This document shows, piece after piece, positions 9,583-18,937 of a DNA stretch of 64,000 nt; position 1 is the first letter of the stretch, and every line of letters starts with the position of its first letter. This DNA comes from Paenimyroides aestuarii (GTDB lineage Bacteria > Bacteroidota > Bacteroidia > Flavobacteriales > Flavobacteriaceae): the NCBI RefSeq assembly GCF_024628805.1, contig NZ_CP102382.1, forward strand, positions 1,860,001 to 1,924,000. Direction: 5' to 3'. Below the pieces are notes generated by a model. The model searched no databases. It was not told the DNA's origin and worked only from the letters and a program-made list of their open reading frames with translations. The position numbers were made by a program, and so were the translations under genes.

Positions 9583-10305
9583 ATGAAATACCATTTAACG
9601 CTTTTAGCAATCAGTTTAGCCGTTTTTGCTTCATGCAAAAAAGAAGCAGAAACACCAAAGGTAATTTACGGGAATCAGGAAAAAACTGCAGATGTTAATT
9701 ACCAAAAAATAGATTCAACCGAAATTAAAATTGCCGATTTACCAATAAAATTCTCTGGAACCAATTATTTGCTGCATCCAGTGGGAAATGTGCGGGTATA
9801 TAATACCGGTTCATCGCGTTACGGCAGCACAAAAATAAACAATCAGGTAAGCTACAAAATTTCAAATTACTCCACACCTGAAATTACAGGGTTTATTACC
9901 AATGTGATGTTTCAACATAAAGATTCGTTAGAGTTAAAGCCATTGACGACCCATAAAATGGAAATTCTTTCTATAAATTATTTAGATGAATTGGCATTAA
10001 AAACCAATAAACAGTTTTTGGTTTATACATTGGTTGATATGGATACTAATAAAGATGGAAAGTATGATGACAACGATATCAAGGCACTTTACATTTCAAG
10101 TATCAATGGTTTGAAATTTACCAAACTTACAAAAGATTTACAGGAATTGCTTGATTGGCAGGTGATCGACGATAAATTGTATTTCCGATCAATTGAAGAC
10201 ATTAACAAAAATGGCGAATTTGATTCAAAAGATGCCGTGCATTATTCATATATTCACCTTTTAGATGAGGAATGGCAACCGCAAGTATATAATCCTTTGG
10301 GATAA
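9583..10305 (+). CDS. Lipoprotein with EF-hand-like calcium-binding loops
   Basis: 240 residues from the chosen ATG. The N-terminus is a lipoprotein signal with lipobox FASC and lysines after the cysteine. Two Asp-rich loops, DMDTNKDGKYDDNDI near residue 152 and DINKNGEFDSKDA near 206, fit the DxDxDG pattern of EF-hand or dockerin-type calcium sites. The rest is not recognised. It lies downstream of the TonB-dependent receptor but has its own promoter. Calcium binding is inferred from the loops only. Confidence 0.75.
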   Translation: MKYHLTLLAISLAVFASCKKEAETPKVIYGNQEKTADVNYQKIDSTEIKIADLPIKFSGTNYLLHPVGNVRVYNTGSSRYGSTKINNQVSYKISNYSTPEITGFITNVMFQHKDSLELKPLTTHKMEILSINYLDELALKTNKQFLVYTLVDMDTNKDGKYDDNDIKALYISSINGLKFTKLTKDLQELLDWQVIDDKLYFRSIEDINKNGEFDSKDAVHYSYIHLLDEEWQPQVYNPLG

Positions 10306-10310
10306 AGCAT

Positions 10311-10350
10311 AAAAAAAATCGAACGTTTTTAAGGTTCGATTTTTTTTTTT
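10311..10350. terminator. Bidirectional intrinsic terminator
   Basis: A-run, stem AATCGAAC/GTTCGATT, long T-run; lies between convergent lipoprotein and sodA-type genes. Confidence 0.88.
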
Positions 10351-10354
10351 AAAA

Positions 10355-11119
10355 TTACTTAGCCAAAGACATTCTGTATTCTACTTTACTCCAGTCTATC
10401 AATTGCCAGAAGTTTTCAATGTATTTAGGACGTTCATTTTTATACTTTAAATAATAAGCATGTTCCCAAACATCAATATTCATCAAAGGATACCCTTTTA
10501 CTTCAGCATTTGGCATTAACGGATTGTCTTGATTAGTAGTTGTGGTAATTTTTAGTGTACCATCGTTTTGATATACCAACCAAACCCATCCAGAACCAAA
10601 TAATCCTTTAGCAGCATCTGTGAACTGTGTTTTAAAAGCATCAAAACTTCCAAAATCTTTATTGATTAATTCAGCTACTTTTCCAGTTGGTTTGCCGCCA
10701 GCTTTAGGACCAATTATTTCCCAAAAAATATTGTGATTGTAGTAACCACCTGCATTGTTTCTCAATGCGCTATTTTTTAAATCTAAACCATTTAAAATTT
10801 CTTCAATAGACATGGTTTCTAGTGGCGTTCCTTTTACAGCGTCGTTTAATTTATTGCAATATCCTAAGTGGTGTTTGCTATAATGTGTTTCAACTGTTTG
10901 AGCGTCCATATACGGTTCTAAATCGTTGTAACCGTAATTAAGGCCTTTCATTTGAAAAGCACCTTGATTTGCAACTACCGTTTTGGGATCGCCATTTACA
11001 GGCGTAGCTTCGGTAGTGGTAGCACTTGGAACCTCTACTTCAATCATTTCTTCTTTGTCTTTACAGCTAAAAAGTAAAAATGATGCAATACCTGTTAGTA
11101 ATAAAACATTCTTTTTCAT
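10355..11119 (-). CDS. Fe/Mn superoxide dismutase, lipoprotein form
   Basis: 254 residues, of which ~200 are a complete iron/manganese superoxide dismutase. Metal ligands are visible: His in THYSKHHLGYC, His in YYNHNIFW, and Asp and His in DVWEHAYYLKY. The first ~20 residues are a lipoprotein signal with LLFSC, followed by an acidic, threonine-rich linker of ~45 residues. The enzyme should therefore sit in the periplasm or outer membrane and remove superoxide there, unlike the usual cytoplasmic form. Metal preference cannot be decided by eye. It is the last gene of a minus-strand group after the acyl-CoA-binding protein (4 bases apart). Confidence 0.93.
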   Translation of the reverse strand: MKKNVLLLTGIASFLLFSCKDKEEMIEVEVPSATTTEATPVNGDPKTVVANQGAFQMKGLNYGYNDLEPYMDAQTVETHYSKHHLGYCNKLNDAVKGTPLETMSIEEILNGLDLKNSALRNNAGGYYNHNIFWEIIGPKAGGKPTGKVAELINKDFGSFDAFKTQFTDAAKGLFGSGWVWLVYQNDGTLKITTTTNQDNPLMPNAEVKGYPLMNIDVWEHAYYLKYKNERPKYIENFWQLIDWSKVEYRMSLAK

Positions 11120-11123
11120 ACAA

Positions 11124-11384
11124 TTAAAGATTTAATGAATTAACGAGTTCAATATACAAAATTTTAGCGTCTTCTTGTGTTAAATGTGCAACTTGTTTCC
11201 ATGCGTTGAATTTAAATCCACGGATTAAATCCATATCTTGATGCAGAAAATTATGAGAATAGTCTAAGGTAGCCTGTTTGTAATAAGCATATAACCTTAA
11301 ACGAACATCAGGTGCTAAATGTTTATTTGTGTTTGATGCTTTTTCGTATGCTTCAGCAAATAGCGTGTTAAGATCGGTTGTCAT
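11124..11384 (-). CDS. Acyl-CoA-binding protein
   Basis: 86 residues, the normal size for ACBP, a four-helix carrier of long-chain acyl-CoA. It has the family pattern LRLYAYYKQAT followed by KFNAWKQV. It abuts psd, whose stop is immediately before its start region, so it is co-transcribed with cdsA and psd. That fits a role in supplying or buffering acyl-CoA for phospholipid synthesis. Confidence 0.88.
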   Translation of the reverse strand: MTTDLNTLFAEAYEKASNTNKHLAPDVRLRLYAYYKQATLDYSHNFLHQDMDLIRGFKFNAWKQVAHLTQEDAKILYIELVNSLNL

Positions 11385-12038
11385 TTATTTATTTGCTATG
11401 ACCGTTTTGTTTCCTCGTGCTTTTTGGTTCAGCTCCACATTGATATTTGTACCCAAAGGCAGGTATAAATCAACGCGTGAACCAAATTTAATAAACCCTG
11501 CATCATCGCCTTGGTTTACTCTATGACCTACTTTTGCATAGTTTACAATTCGTTTGGCCAGTGCGCCTGCAATTTGTCGGTACATTACTTCTCCATACAC
11601 CGGATTATCAATCACCACAGTGGTGCGTTCGTTTTCTTCGCTAGCCTTTGGATGCCATGCTACTAAGTATTTGCCCGGGTGATATTTACTGTATTTCACC
11701 ATTCCGTTTAAGGCGTATCTGGTTACGTGCACATTGATGGGCGACATAAAAATGGATACCATTAAGCGTTTGTCTTTGAAGTATTCGGGTTCATAGACTT
11801 CTTCAATCACAACCACTTTGCCGTCAACTGGTGCCACGATTAAGTGGTCTGCAATATCATCTAAAGCTCTGTTTGGATTTCTGAAAAATTGCAAAACAAT
11901 AACCAAAAAAAGCAATGCAATTATTTGTATAGTCTTTATGAGCCAAGGAATAGTTATTAAGTATTCTACTCCAATGATAACAATCACTGCAATTAAAAGT
12001 GAAAATAAAATTATTTTTGCGCCTTCTTTATGAAACAT
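11385..12038 (-). CDS. psd: Phosphatidylserine decarboxylase (archaeal-type short form)
   Basis: 217 residues. The proenzyme makes phosphatidylethanolamine from phosphatidylserine. Two N-terminal membrane segments (residues ~8-48) precede the catalytic part with VAPVDGKVV and SPINVHVTR. The self-cleavage site is FGSRVD near residue 188, where the Ser becomes the pyruvoyl group. It overlaps cdsA by one base, which implies translational coupling. Confidence 0.95.
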   Translation of the reverse strand: MFHKEGAKIILFSLLIAVIVIIGVEYLITIPWLIKTIQIIALLFLVIVLQFFRNPNRALDDIADHLIVAPVDGKVVVIEEVYEPEYFKDKRLMVSIFMSPINVHVTRYALNGMVKYSKYHPGKYLVAWHPKASEENERTTVVIDNPVYGEVMYRQIAGALAKRIVNYAKVGHRVNQGDDAGFIKFGSRVDLYLPLGTNINVELNQKARGNKTVIANK

Positions 12039-12832
12039 TACATCACAATTTTATAAATTAAAAATAAAAATGGTGCAGCAAATAAAATGCTGTCTAACCG
12101 GTCTAAAATACCGCCGTGTCCGGGCATGATATTTCCGCTGTCTTTAACACCTGCTAATCGTTTATATTTCGATTCAATTAAATCGCCAATCGTTCCCAAA
12201 AAGCTAACAACAACGGCAATTAACATCCAGAAAGCAAGCGATAATTGCATATTGGTGTATAAAAATAAAAGATAAGCTGCTATTTGTGTAAACACTAAAC
12301 CGCCTATAAAACCTTCTATTGTTTTTTTGGGGGATATGCGCTCGAAAAGCTTATGTTTTCCCAAAAGTTTGCCACAAATATACGCAAAAGTGTCGTTACA
12401 CCATATCATTATAAAAATACTTAATAGCAATAAAGGGGTATAGTTTTTTAAGTGATACGGCAATTGGGTGATGATTATAAAAGGAATGATCACATAACCT
12501 GATAAATGCAGGTATTTTACAAATGTAGTTTTTGTTGATGATGTTTTTCTTTGGAACAAGTCAACAATTAAATAGATACTGAAAGGTAAAACCAATAAGT
12601 AGAGTGCATTGTAGGCGGTGTTGTTTAGCAAGATAAATGTTATTGCCCATGCAATTGCAAGAGTACACCCAACTATTTTGTTGATCTTGTAGAGCTTGCA
12701 AAACTCATAAACACCTATTAAATAAAAAAAAGTAAACAAAGCAATAAACGTATTCTTTGAAAACAAAATGGCACCCACCAACAAGGCAATATATAAAATA
12801 CCCGATAAGGTGCGTTTTACTACTTCGTTCAT
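12038..12832 (-). CDS. cdsA: Phosphatidate cytidylyltransferase
   Basis: 264 residues with about seven or eight membrane segments. CdsA makes CDP-diacylglycerol, the precursor used for phosphatidylserine and so upstream of psd. The family signature near the C-terminus is seen as KRLAGVKDSGNIMPGHGGIL (SxxKRxxxxKDxxxxxPGHGGxxDRxD type). It starts 1 base after the LUD gene. Confidence 0.96.
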   Translation of the reverse strand: MNEVVKRTLSGILYIALLVGAILFSKNTFIALFTFFYLIGVYEFCKLYKINKIVGCTLAIAWAITFILLNNTAYNALYLLVLPFSIYLIVDLFQRKTSSTKTTFVKYLHLSGYVIIPFIIITQLPYHLKNYTPLLLLSIFIMIWCNDTFAYICGKLLGKHKLFERISPKKTIEGFIGGLVFTQIAAYLLFLYTNMQLSLAFWMLIAVVVSFLGTIGDLIESKYKRLAGVKDSGNIMPGHGGILDRLDSILFAAPFLFLIYKIVM

Positions 12833-12833
12833 T

Positions 12834-13433
12834 TTAAAAGTCTTCTAATAATAACAAATACACATTTTTGGTTTGAATGCCATATTGCAGAAAATCATCG
12901 TTCGTACTTTCTTTAAAATGCTGCATAGTGGTAATATTTGTTGGAATTTCGTTGGTATAACGCATTTTTATATTGCGCAAACCATCACTTTTTGTGCGTG
13001 TTATTTGGCTGGCTTTTGCTATTACAATAATGTTTACGGGCAGTTCGTTGGTTTTGTAGTGAAACAACTGCTTAGATGATAATAAAACCGAACCGTCTTG
13101 TGCGATTAATCCTTCACAACTTGTTAGTAAAAACACCGGGTTTGTTGGGTTTTTATAGTTTAATTTATTATCAATTAAAAAGTGTTGCAAACCTTTTTCA
13201 AAAGTGAGTGCTTCGGTTTCAAACCAATCGTTTTCTTGTAAAATACTAATGAAGTTTTCTTCTAGTTCCTCATTATTCTCACAATATAAAAATTTACCGC
13301 CATTTATTTTAAAGTTGTGCGTAAATTGCTCATCAACAGGTATTTCTTTTTCGGGCAGATATTTACTTTCCTCATTATTTTTATTTTGATGAGAAGATGA
13401 AAAACTGCTAAAAATTTTCTTAAATATATTCAT
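12834..13433 (-). CDS. LUD domain protein (LutC/YkgG-like)
   Basis: 199 residues. The region from ~50 on fits the LUD domain of lactate-utilisation proteins, with LLTSCEGLIAQDGSVLLSS. The N-terminal 45 residues are a polar linker. No LutA/LutB partners are nearby. In flavobacteria this gene regularly sits between ftsH and cdsA, so its true role may be linked to membrane metabolism rather than lactate. That is inference. Confidence 0.75.
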   Translation of the reverse strand: MNIFKKIFSSFSSSHQNKNNEESKYLPEKEIPVDEQFTHNFKINGGKFLYCENNEELEENFISILQENDWFETEALTFEKGLQHFLIDNKLNYKNPTNPVFLLTSCEGLIAQDGSVLLSSKQLFHYKTNELPVNIIVIAKASQITRTKSDGLRNIKMRYTNEIPTNITTMQHFKESTNDDFLQYGIQTKNVYLLLLEDF

Positions 13434-13469
13434 TGGCTAATTAAAAAGTATTTAAGGGCCATTATAGTT

Positions 13470-13477
13470 CAAAGATA
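13470..13477 (-). promoter_or_regulatory. Promoter -7 element for the LUD-cdsA-psd group
   Basis: Minus-strand TATCTTTG (TAnnTTTG) lies 36 bases before the LUD start and just downstream of the ftsH terminator. It implies the phospholipid genes have their own promoter. Confidence 0.5.
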
Positions 13478-13479
13478 AA

Positions 13480-13517
13480 AAAAAACTTGGTTTAACATAC
13501 GGTTAAACCAAGTTTTT
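13480..13517 (-). terminator. Strong hairpin terminator after ftsH
   Basis: Perfect 16-bp stem between 13481-13496 and 13502-13517 with a 5-base loop, A/T-flanked. It separates ftsH from the LUD operon. Confidence 0.9.
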
Positions 13518-13541
13518 ATGGTATATGTTAAAGTGCTCGTT

Positions 13542-15482
13542 TTAAATTACTTCCGAATTGTTGTTGGTAGTAACATCAATCACTTCTGGTTTATCAAATG
13601 GTCTTTTGCCGAAAATTTCTTCTAAATCTTCTCTAAAGATCACTTCTTTTTCACAAAGTAAATCAGCAAGTTGGATTAATTTATCTTTATTATCGGTTAA
13701 TAAAGTTATTGCTCTTTGATATTGTCCTTCGATCAACATTGAAATTTCTTTATCAATCAATTTTGCCGTTTCTTCGGAATAAGGTTTAGAAAAGTTGTAT
13801 TCGCTTTGCCCTGATGAATCGTAGTAAGTTATATTTCCTAACGAATCATTCAAACCATAAATGGTTACCATAGCTCGAGCTTGTTTGTTTACTTTCTCTA
13901 AATCACTTAATGCTCCTGTAGAAATTTTATCGAAAATTACTTTTTCAGCAGCTCTTCCGCCCATTGTAGCACACATTTCATCTAACATTTGCTCGGTGCG
14001 AACAATTTGGCGCTCTTCAGGCAAGTACCATGCAGCACCTAAACTCATACCGCGAGGCACAATGGTTACTTTCACTAACGGTGCGGCATGCTCTGTTAAC
14101 CAAGAAACAGTTGCGTGCCCAGCTTCGTGAATGGCAATGGCATATTTTTCTTCAGGGGTAATTATTTTGTTTTTCTTTTCTAAACCACCCACAATTCTGT
14201 CCACAGCATCTAAAAAGTCTTGTTTATCAACTTCGGTTTTGCCTTTTCGAGCAGCAGTTAAAGCAGCTTCGTTACAAACATTTGCGATATCTGCACCGGA
14301 AAACCCAGGTGTTTGTTTAGCAAGAAAATCCAAATCAAGATTTTCTACTTTTTTTATTTTTTTCAAGTGAACTGCAAAAATTTGCTTACGCTCGTTTACA
14401 TCTGGCAAATCCACATAAATTTGTCTGTCAAAACGTCCGGCACGCATCAAAGCTTTGTCTAAAATTTCTGCCCGGTTTGTAGCTGCTAAAACGATTACGT
14501 TGGTATTGGTTCCAAAACCATCCATTTCTGTTAGCAACTGATTCAAGGTGTTTTCGCGCTCGTCATTTGATCCTGAAAAATTCGATTTTCCACGCGCTCT
14601 ACCAATGGCATCAATTTCATCGATAAAGATAATGGCAGGCGATTTTTCTTTTGCTTGTTTAAACAAATCACGCACTCGCGATGCACCTACTCCTACAAAC
14701 ATTTCCACGAAATCTGAACCTGAAAGCGAGAAGAATGGTACTTGCGCCTCACCAGCCACTGCTTTTGCTAATAACGTTTTACCAGTTCCGGGTGGTCCCA
14801 CTAATAATGCACCTTTTGGAATTTTACCTCCAATTGAGGTGTATTTTTCAGGATTTTTTAGAAACTCTACAATTTCTTGGATTTCTTCTTTTGCACCTTC
14901 TAAACCAGCAACATCGCTAAATGTGGTGCGAGTGTCATTCTTTTCATCGAACAATCGTGCTCGTGATTTTCCAATCGAAAAAATTTGTCCACCACCACCA
15001 CCGGCACCTCCGCCCATGCGGCGCATCATAAAAATCCATACAACTGGAATTAAAATGATAGGTAAAAGTGATAATAGAATGCTGCCCCAATTGCTTTCTT
15101 TTTCGGTAGTAAATTCTTTAATTTTACCATCGGCAAGGGCTTGTGTTAAACGTTCTTCAAATAGATCTTTATTGGCAATTTCTACCACATAATCCGGACC
15201 ACTTGCCATATTGCTAAGCAAAGTGGGTTTGCTGTTTTTCTGATGTTCAGGATTGCTTTTTACACTTTCATTTAAAAAAACTTGTGCAGAAGAGTTGCTA
15301 AATACCACTTTTTCTACTTGGCTGTTATCTAAATATTGATAAAATTTAGAAAGACCAATCGTTTTTCCATCTCCAAAACCGCCGCCTCCGGTGGTCAGTG
15401 AAATGGCGAATAGTACAAAAATAATACCTGCATAAAGCATCCAAGGATTGTACTTGGGCTTATTATTTACGGGATTCTTCAT
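13542..15482 (-). CDS. ftsH: ATP-dependent zinc metalloprotease FtsH
   Basis: 646 residues. It degrades misfolded membrane and regulatory proteins. Two membrane segments (about 12-30 and 130-150) flank a periplasmic domain. A glycine-rich patch follows, then the AAA+ module with Walker A GPPGTGKT near 229, Walker B IIFIDEID, and the SRH region. The zinc site HEAGH is near 452. The gene follows rsfS by 7 bases and ends in a strong terminator. Confidence 0.98.
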   Translation of the reverse strand: MKNPVNNKPKYNPWMLYAGIIFVLFAISLTTGGGGFGDGKTIGLSKFYQYLDNSQVEKVVFSNSSAQVFLNESVKSNPEHQKNSKPTLLSNMASGPDYVVEIANKDLFEERLTQALADGKIKEFTTEKESNWGSILLSLLPIILIPVVWIFMMRRMGGGAGGGGGQIFSIGKSRARLFDEKNDTRTTFSDVAGLEGAKEEIQEIVEFLKNPEKYTSIGGKIPKGALLVGPPGTGKTLLAKAVAGEAQVPFFSLSGSDFVEMFVGVGASRVRDLFKQAKEKSPAIIFIDEIDAIGRARGKSNFSGSNDERENTLNQLLTEMDGFGTNTNVIVLAATNRAEILDKALMRAGRFDRQIYVDLPDVNERKQIFAVHLKKIKKVENLDLDFLAKQTPGFSGADIANVCNEAALTAARKGKTEVDKQDFLDAVDRIVGGLEKKNKIITPEEKYAIAIHEAGHATVSWLTEHAAPLVKVTIVPRGMSLGAAWYLPEERQIVRTEQMLDEMCATMGGRAAEKVIFDKISTGALSDLEKVNKQARAMVTIYGLNDSLGNITYYDSSGQSEYNFSKPYSEETAKLIDKEISMLIEGQYQRAITLLTDNKDKLIQLADLLCEKEVIFREDLEEIFGKRPFDKPEVIDVTTNNNSEVI

Positions 15483-15489
15483 AAATTAA

Positions 15490-15870
15490 TTACTGTGTTG
15501 ATTGGTTAGAAGTTACTTGTGTTATTTTAGCATCGCCCCACAAGTCTTCTATATTATAATAGTCGCGGGTTTCTTTTTGAAAGATATGAACCACAATGTT
15601 AATGTAATCCATTAAAACCCAATTGGCTTGATCGGTTCCTTCCACGTGCCAAGGTTTGTCTTTTAATTCTTTTGACACCGTGCGTTGCACAGAACCCGAA
15701 ATGGCATTTACTTGTGTATTAGAATTTCCATCACAAATTACAAAGTAGTCGCAAGCTGTATTTTCGATGGATCTTAAGTCCAAAATAGTAATATTTTCTC
15801 CTTTTACGTTTTCTATTCCTTCTATAATCAAGGCTAAAAGTGCCTCGTTGTTCTTTTTGTTTTCGTTCAT
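15490..15870 (-). CDS. rsfS: Ribosomal silencing factor RsfS
   Basis: 126 residues. RsfS binds uL14 on the large subunit and blocks subunit joining in poor conditions. Family motifs are present: DYFVICDGNSNTQVNAI and the conserved WVLMDYINIVVHIF with YYNIEDLWGDA. It is the first gene of the rsfS-ftsH operon and is divergent from birA. Confidence 0.96.
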   Translation of the reverse strand: MNENKKNNEALLALIIEGIENVKGENITILDLRSIENTACDYFVICDGNSNTQVNAISGSVQRTVSKELKDKPWHVEGTDQANWVLMDYINIVVHIFQKETRDYYNIEDLWGDAKITQVTSNQSTQ

Positions 15871-15895
15871 GTATATATTTTGTACTTAATTATTG

Positions 15896-15903
15896 CAAAT
15901 TTA
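15896..15903 (-). promoter_or_regulatory. Promoter -7 element for rsfS-ftsH
   Basis: Minus-strand TAAATTTG fits TAnnTTTG, 26 bases before the rsfS start. The -33 element is not obvious. Confidence 0.4.
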
Positions 15904-15928
15904 TCAAAATAGTATCGTCTTAAAAAGT

Positions 15929-15936
15929 TATTTTTG
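15929..15936 (+). promoter_or_regulatory. Promoter -7 element for birA
   Basis: TATTTTTG fits TAnnTTTG, 21 bases before the birA ATG, in the short divergent region shared with rsfS. Confidence 0.45.
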
Positions 15937-15956
15937 TCTTAAAGATACTATATATA

Positions 15957-16685
15957 ATGCATTTAATCAAACTCAGTGCCATATCTTCTACAAACGATTT
16001 TTTAAAACAGTTGTCAGTTGCTTCAAAAATTGATGATTTCACTGTTGTTTGGTCAGCTATTCAAACAAAGGGAAAAGGTCAAATGGGCGCATCGTGGGTG
16101 ACTGAAGGTGCTAAAAACCTAACATTTAGCACGTATGTGAGTGCAGATTTCTTATTGATTGATGATTTGTTTACATGGAATGTAATGGTTGCAAATGCGG
16201 TTGTAAAAGCCTTGCATTTTTTTAATTTGAAAGATATATCGATTAAATGGCCAAACGACATTTTGGCAGGAAATAAAAAAATTGCCGGTATTTTAATAGA
16301 AAATTCCATTCAAACAGATGGCAGATTTTCTTCGATTGTTGGTATCGGAATTAATTTAGAACAAACTGATTTTACTAATTTTCCAAACGCATCATCTGTT
16401 TTTAAACAATTTGGCATAAAGCTCAATAGGGAAGAGTTGCTTCAAAAAATTGTATTTTTTTTAGAGTTTTTCGCAAATAATTTAAAAGACGAAGAAGAAA
16501 ATCAATGGACGTTTTTTCATGAATATCTTTTTAAAAAAGAGTGCGTTTGTAGTTTTCAAGACCAAGAAGGAATTGTTTTTAATGGAATAATAAAGGGTGT
16601 AAACCGCCAAGGGCAATTGGTGGTTTTGCGCGAAGACGACGGTTTACACTATTATAATTTAAAGGAAGTGAAATTGATGTATTAG
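15957..16685 (+). CDS. birA: Biotin--[acetyl-CoA-carboxylase] ligase
   Basis: 242 residues, the short form without a DNA-binding domain. It attaches biotin to carboxylase carrier proteins. Motifs include the [11 protein letters not shown] loop, an adenylate-binding GRGRRG variant, and the highly conserved [17 protein letters not shown] near residue 95. The C-terminal domain is short but complete. Its stop overlaps the convergent msrB stop by four bases. Confidence 0.94.
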   Translation: MHLIKLSAISSTNDFLKQLSVASKIDDFTVVWSAIQTKGKGQMGASWVTEGAKNLTFSTYVSADFLLIDDLFTWNVMVANAVVKALHFFNLKDISIKWPNDILAGNKKIAGILIENSIQTDGRFSSIVGIGINLEQTDFTNFPNASSVFKQFGIKLNREELLQKIVFFLEFFANNLKDEEENQWTFFHEYLFKKECVCSFQDQEGIVFNGIIKGVNRQGQLVVLREDDGLHYYNLKEVKLMY

Positions 16686-17191
16686 TTTTCTTCAGGAATA
16701 AACTTTAGTGAAACAGAGTTCATACAATAGCGTGTTCCGGTGGTTTCTTGCGGCCCGTCATCGAAAACGTGTCCTAAATGACCACCACAGTTTGCACAAG
16801 TAACTTCAGTTCGTATCATTCCGTGCGAAGTATCTTTGGTATAAATTACTGATCCTTCTATTGCTTGGTCAAAAGAGGGCCAACCACATGAAGAGTTGTA
16901 TTTTGTATTTGAATCAAATAGTTTGTGGCCACATGCAGCGCAAACATACGTTCCTTTTTCAAAAAAATCATTGTATTTTCCACTAAAAGGTCGTTCTGTG
17001 CCTTTCTCACGCAGAATGTAATATTCTTCTGGAGTTAATTTTTCTTTCCAATCTTGTTCTGTCATAGCTTTTGTTGTTTGGGGTTGGGCAGTTGCATGAT
17101 GTTCTTTGCAACTTATTAATTGTACACATAAAAATATCCAAAATATTTTAAAGGGTAACAAATTGTACGATTTTTTGAATAACTGCTTCAT
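16682..17191 (-). CDS. msrB: Peptide-methionine (R)-S-oxide reductase MsrB, exported lipoprotein
   Basis: 169 residues. It reduces methionine-R-sulfoxide in oxidised proteins. Zinc-binding pairs CAACGH and [10 protein letters not shown] and the catalytic cysteine in RYCMNSVSL are all present. The N-terminus has a lipobox (LISC) near residue 28 after a hydrophobic stretch, so the enzyme is probably outside the cytoplasm. The chosen ATG lies inside the 3' end of the upstream hydrolase gene, a 44-base overlap; a later start would lose the signal. Confidence 0.92.
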   Translation of the reverse strand: MKQLFKKSYNLLPFKIFWIFLCVQLISCKEHHATAQPQTTKAMTEQDWKEKLTPEEYYILREKGTERPFSGKYNDFFEKGTYVCAACGHKLFDSNTKYNSSCGWPSFDQAIEGSVIYTKDTSHGMIRTEVTCANCGGHLGHVFDDGPQETTGTRYCMNSVSLKFIPEEN

Positions 17192-18002
17192 CTCCTAAAA
17201 TTTTTCGGTGTCCTAATCCATTAGTAATCATTAATTCGCTGTTAGGTAGTGTTTGGTGTATGGTTTCTGCTGCGGTGAAAGGCACATCTTTATCATTTTT
17301 ATCGTGAATTACCAACACCGGCGTTGCTACCTTTTCAGTATGTTGTTCCACATCATAATGAATCATTTTATCATTGTATTTTTGTTCAAAAAGATGAATC
17401 AAATGTGGTGTTATTTTTCTGCTCATTCCAATGGTGTCTAAAAATTCATTCGTAATGTCTTTTGTTCTGTTTCCGCTACCAATGATTACTGCTTTGTTTG
17501 TTTGTAGGCCTCGCCCTAAACAATTAATAACGCTCATTCCTCCTAAAGAATGACCGATGATTGCGTCAAAACCATTGTATTTTTTGTTCAATAAAAAAAT
17601 TGTTTCAATAAAATGTTTCATATTGGCTGTGGTTTTAGTGCTTTTGCCGTGTCCGGGAGCATCGAAACTAATAATGGTATAATTCAATTCTTTAAACGCT
17701 TTTGCTATTGATACCAACTGCGTGCCGCGGCCATTCCATCCGTGAACCAATAATACCTTTTTCGATCCGAATTTATTCTCATAAACCACCACTTCTTTTT
17801 TGCTTTCGGGTAATAATAGTTTGGATTTATGCGAAGCCTCGAACATTTTTTGTTCACGTTTTGGCAATTTGTGTTTTATAGGAGTTTCGAAAAGCCTTAA
17901 AGCAAAAGCCGCAGCTAATTTTTTGTTCAGTCTGCTTAAAACACGAGAGGTGTTTTTTATATAGCCCGGAACTTCTAAAACTTTTGCTTGTTTTTTCACC
18001 AT
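17148..18002 (-). CDS. Alpha/beta-fold hydrolase
   Basis: 284 residues. A typical serine hydrolase fold: oxyanion region [11 protein letters not shown] near 100, nucleophile elbow GHSLGG near 150, an acid in [12 protein letters not shown] and the final His in GLGHRKIL. The ~80-residue basic N-terminal part is extra. The substrate is unknown. It overlaps msrB, so both are translated from one message. Confidence 0.88.
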   Translation of the reverse strand: MVKKQAKVLEVPGYIKNTSRVLSRLNKKLAAAFALRLFETPIKHKLPKREQKMFEASHKSKLLLPESKKEVVVYENKFGSKKVLLVHGWNGRGTQLVSIAKAFKELNYTIISFDAPGHGKSTKTTANMKHFIETIFLLNKKYNGFDAIIGHSLGGMSVINCLGRGLQTNKAVIIGSGNRTKDITNEFLDTIGMSRKITPHLIHLFEQKYNDKMIHYDVEQHTEKVATPVLVIHDKNDKDVPFTAAETIHQTLPNSELMITNGLGHRKILGDEAVIQKIVQFVTL

Positions 18003-18092
18003 GATTTCATAAATTTACACACAAAGTTAAAAGGTATTCTTGGGAATATTTTATATTTTTAGAAAAAATTAATTGATTAAAAATTTATTACT

Positions 18093-18899
18093 ATGAAAAA
18101 AGTATTAGTACTATCTGTTTGTGCAGCACTTGTGCTCTCATGTGCTACCAATCCGTTTACAGGAAAGAAGACAATGGCTTTTGTTCCAGACAGTTCGCTG
18201 TTTGCATCTTCGTTCCAGCAATATTCTGCCTTTTTAAAAGAGAATAAAGTGGTAACAGGAACCAGCGACGCACAAATGGTACAACGCGTTGGCGAGAAAA
18301 TTAAAAACGCATCCGAACAATGGTTAAAAGCAAACGGATACTCAAATTATTTGAAAGATTACAAATGGGAATATAAACTAGTACAAGACAATGCTGTGAA
18401 TGCATGGTGTATGCCTGGTGGAAAAATTGTGGTTTATTCAGGTTTAATGAAAGTAGCTCAAGGTGAGGCGGGCTTGGCAACCGTTATGGGACACGAAGTA
18501 GCACACGCTTTGGCAAATCACGGACAGCAGCGTATGAGTGCAGGACTTTTGCAACAGTTAGTAGGAGCAGGAGTTGCCGTTGGAACTAGTGAAATGAGTA
18601 ATGAAGCTCAGCAAATGGCAATGGCAGCTTATGGCGCTGGTAGCAACGTGCTTGGAATGATGCCTTTTAGCCGCAAACACGAATCAGAAGCAGATCGAAT
18701 TGGTTTGATATTAATGGCAATTGCTGGATACAATCCTGATAACGCCATTTCATTCTGGCAAAGAATGTCTGCACAAGGAGGCAGTAGTACCCCAGAAATA
18801 TTAAGTACGCACCCAAGCGATAAAACCCGTATTTCGAATATTCAAAAATTAATACCTGTGGCAAAGGCAGAAGCCGCTAAATTTGGTAAAAAATATTAA
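18093..18899 (+). CDS. M48 family metallopeptidase, lipoprotein
   Basis: 268 residues. A lipoprotein signal with lipobox VLSC at the N-terminus is followed by CATNPFTGKK, typical of the family. The zinc motif is HEVAH near residue 135, with the third ligand in the ESEADRIG block near 207. It is comparable to the periplasmic BepA/LoiP-type proteases that clear damaged outer-membrane proteins. It has its own terminator. Confidence 0.94.
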   Translation: MKKVLVLSVCAALVLSCATNPFTGKKTMAFVPDSSLFASSFQQYSAFLKENKVVTGTSDAQMVQRVGEKIKNASEQWLKANGYSNYLKDYKWEYKLVQDNAVNAWCMPGGKIVVYSGLMKVAQGEAGLATVMGHEVAHALANHGQQRMSAGLLQQLVGAGVAVGTSEMSNEAQQMAMAAYGAGSNVLGMMPFSRKHESEADRIGLILMAIAGYNPDNAISFWQRMSAQGGSSTPEILSTHPSDKTRISNIQKLIPVAKAEAAKFGKKY

Positions 18900-18905
18900 T
18901 TTTAT

Positions 18906-18931
18906 AAAGGCAGTTTAAAAGCTGCCTTTTT
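18906..18931 (+). terminator. Intrinsic terminator after M48 gene
   Basis: 8-bp stem AAAGGCAG/CTGCCTTT, then a T-run. It lies only 7 bases before the next gene. Confidence 0.8.
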
Positions 18932-18937
18932 ATCTTT

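Noticed and set aside
14548..15192. A 214-codon plus-strand frame opposite ftsH
   Set aside because: It is the antisense shadow of ftsH, which has complete AAA+ and HEAGH motifs.
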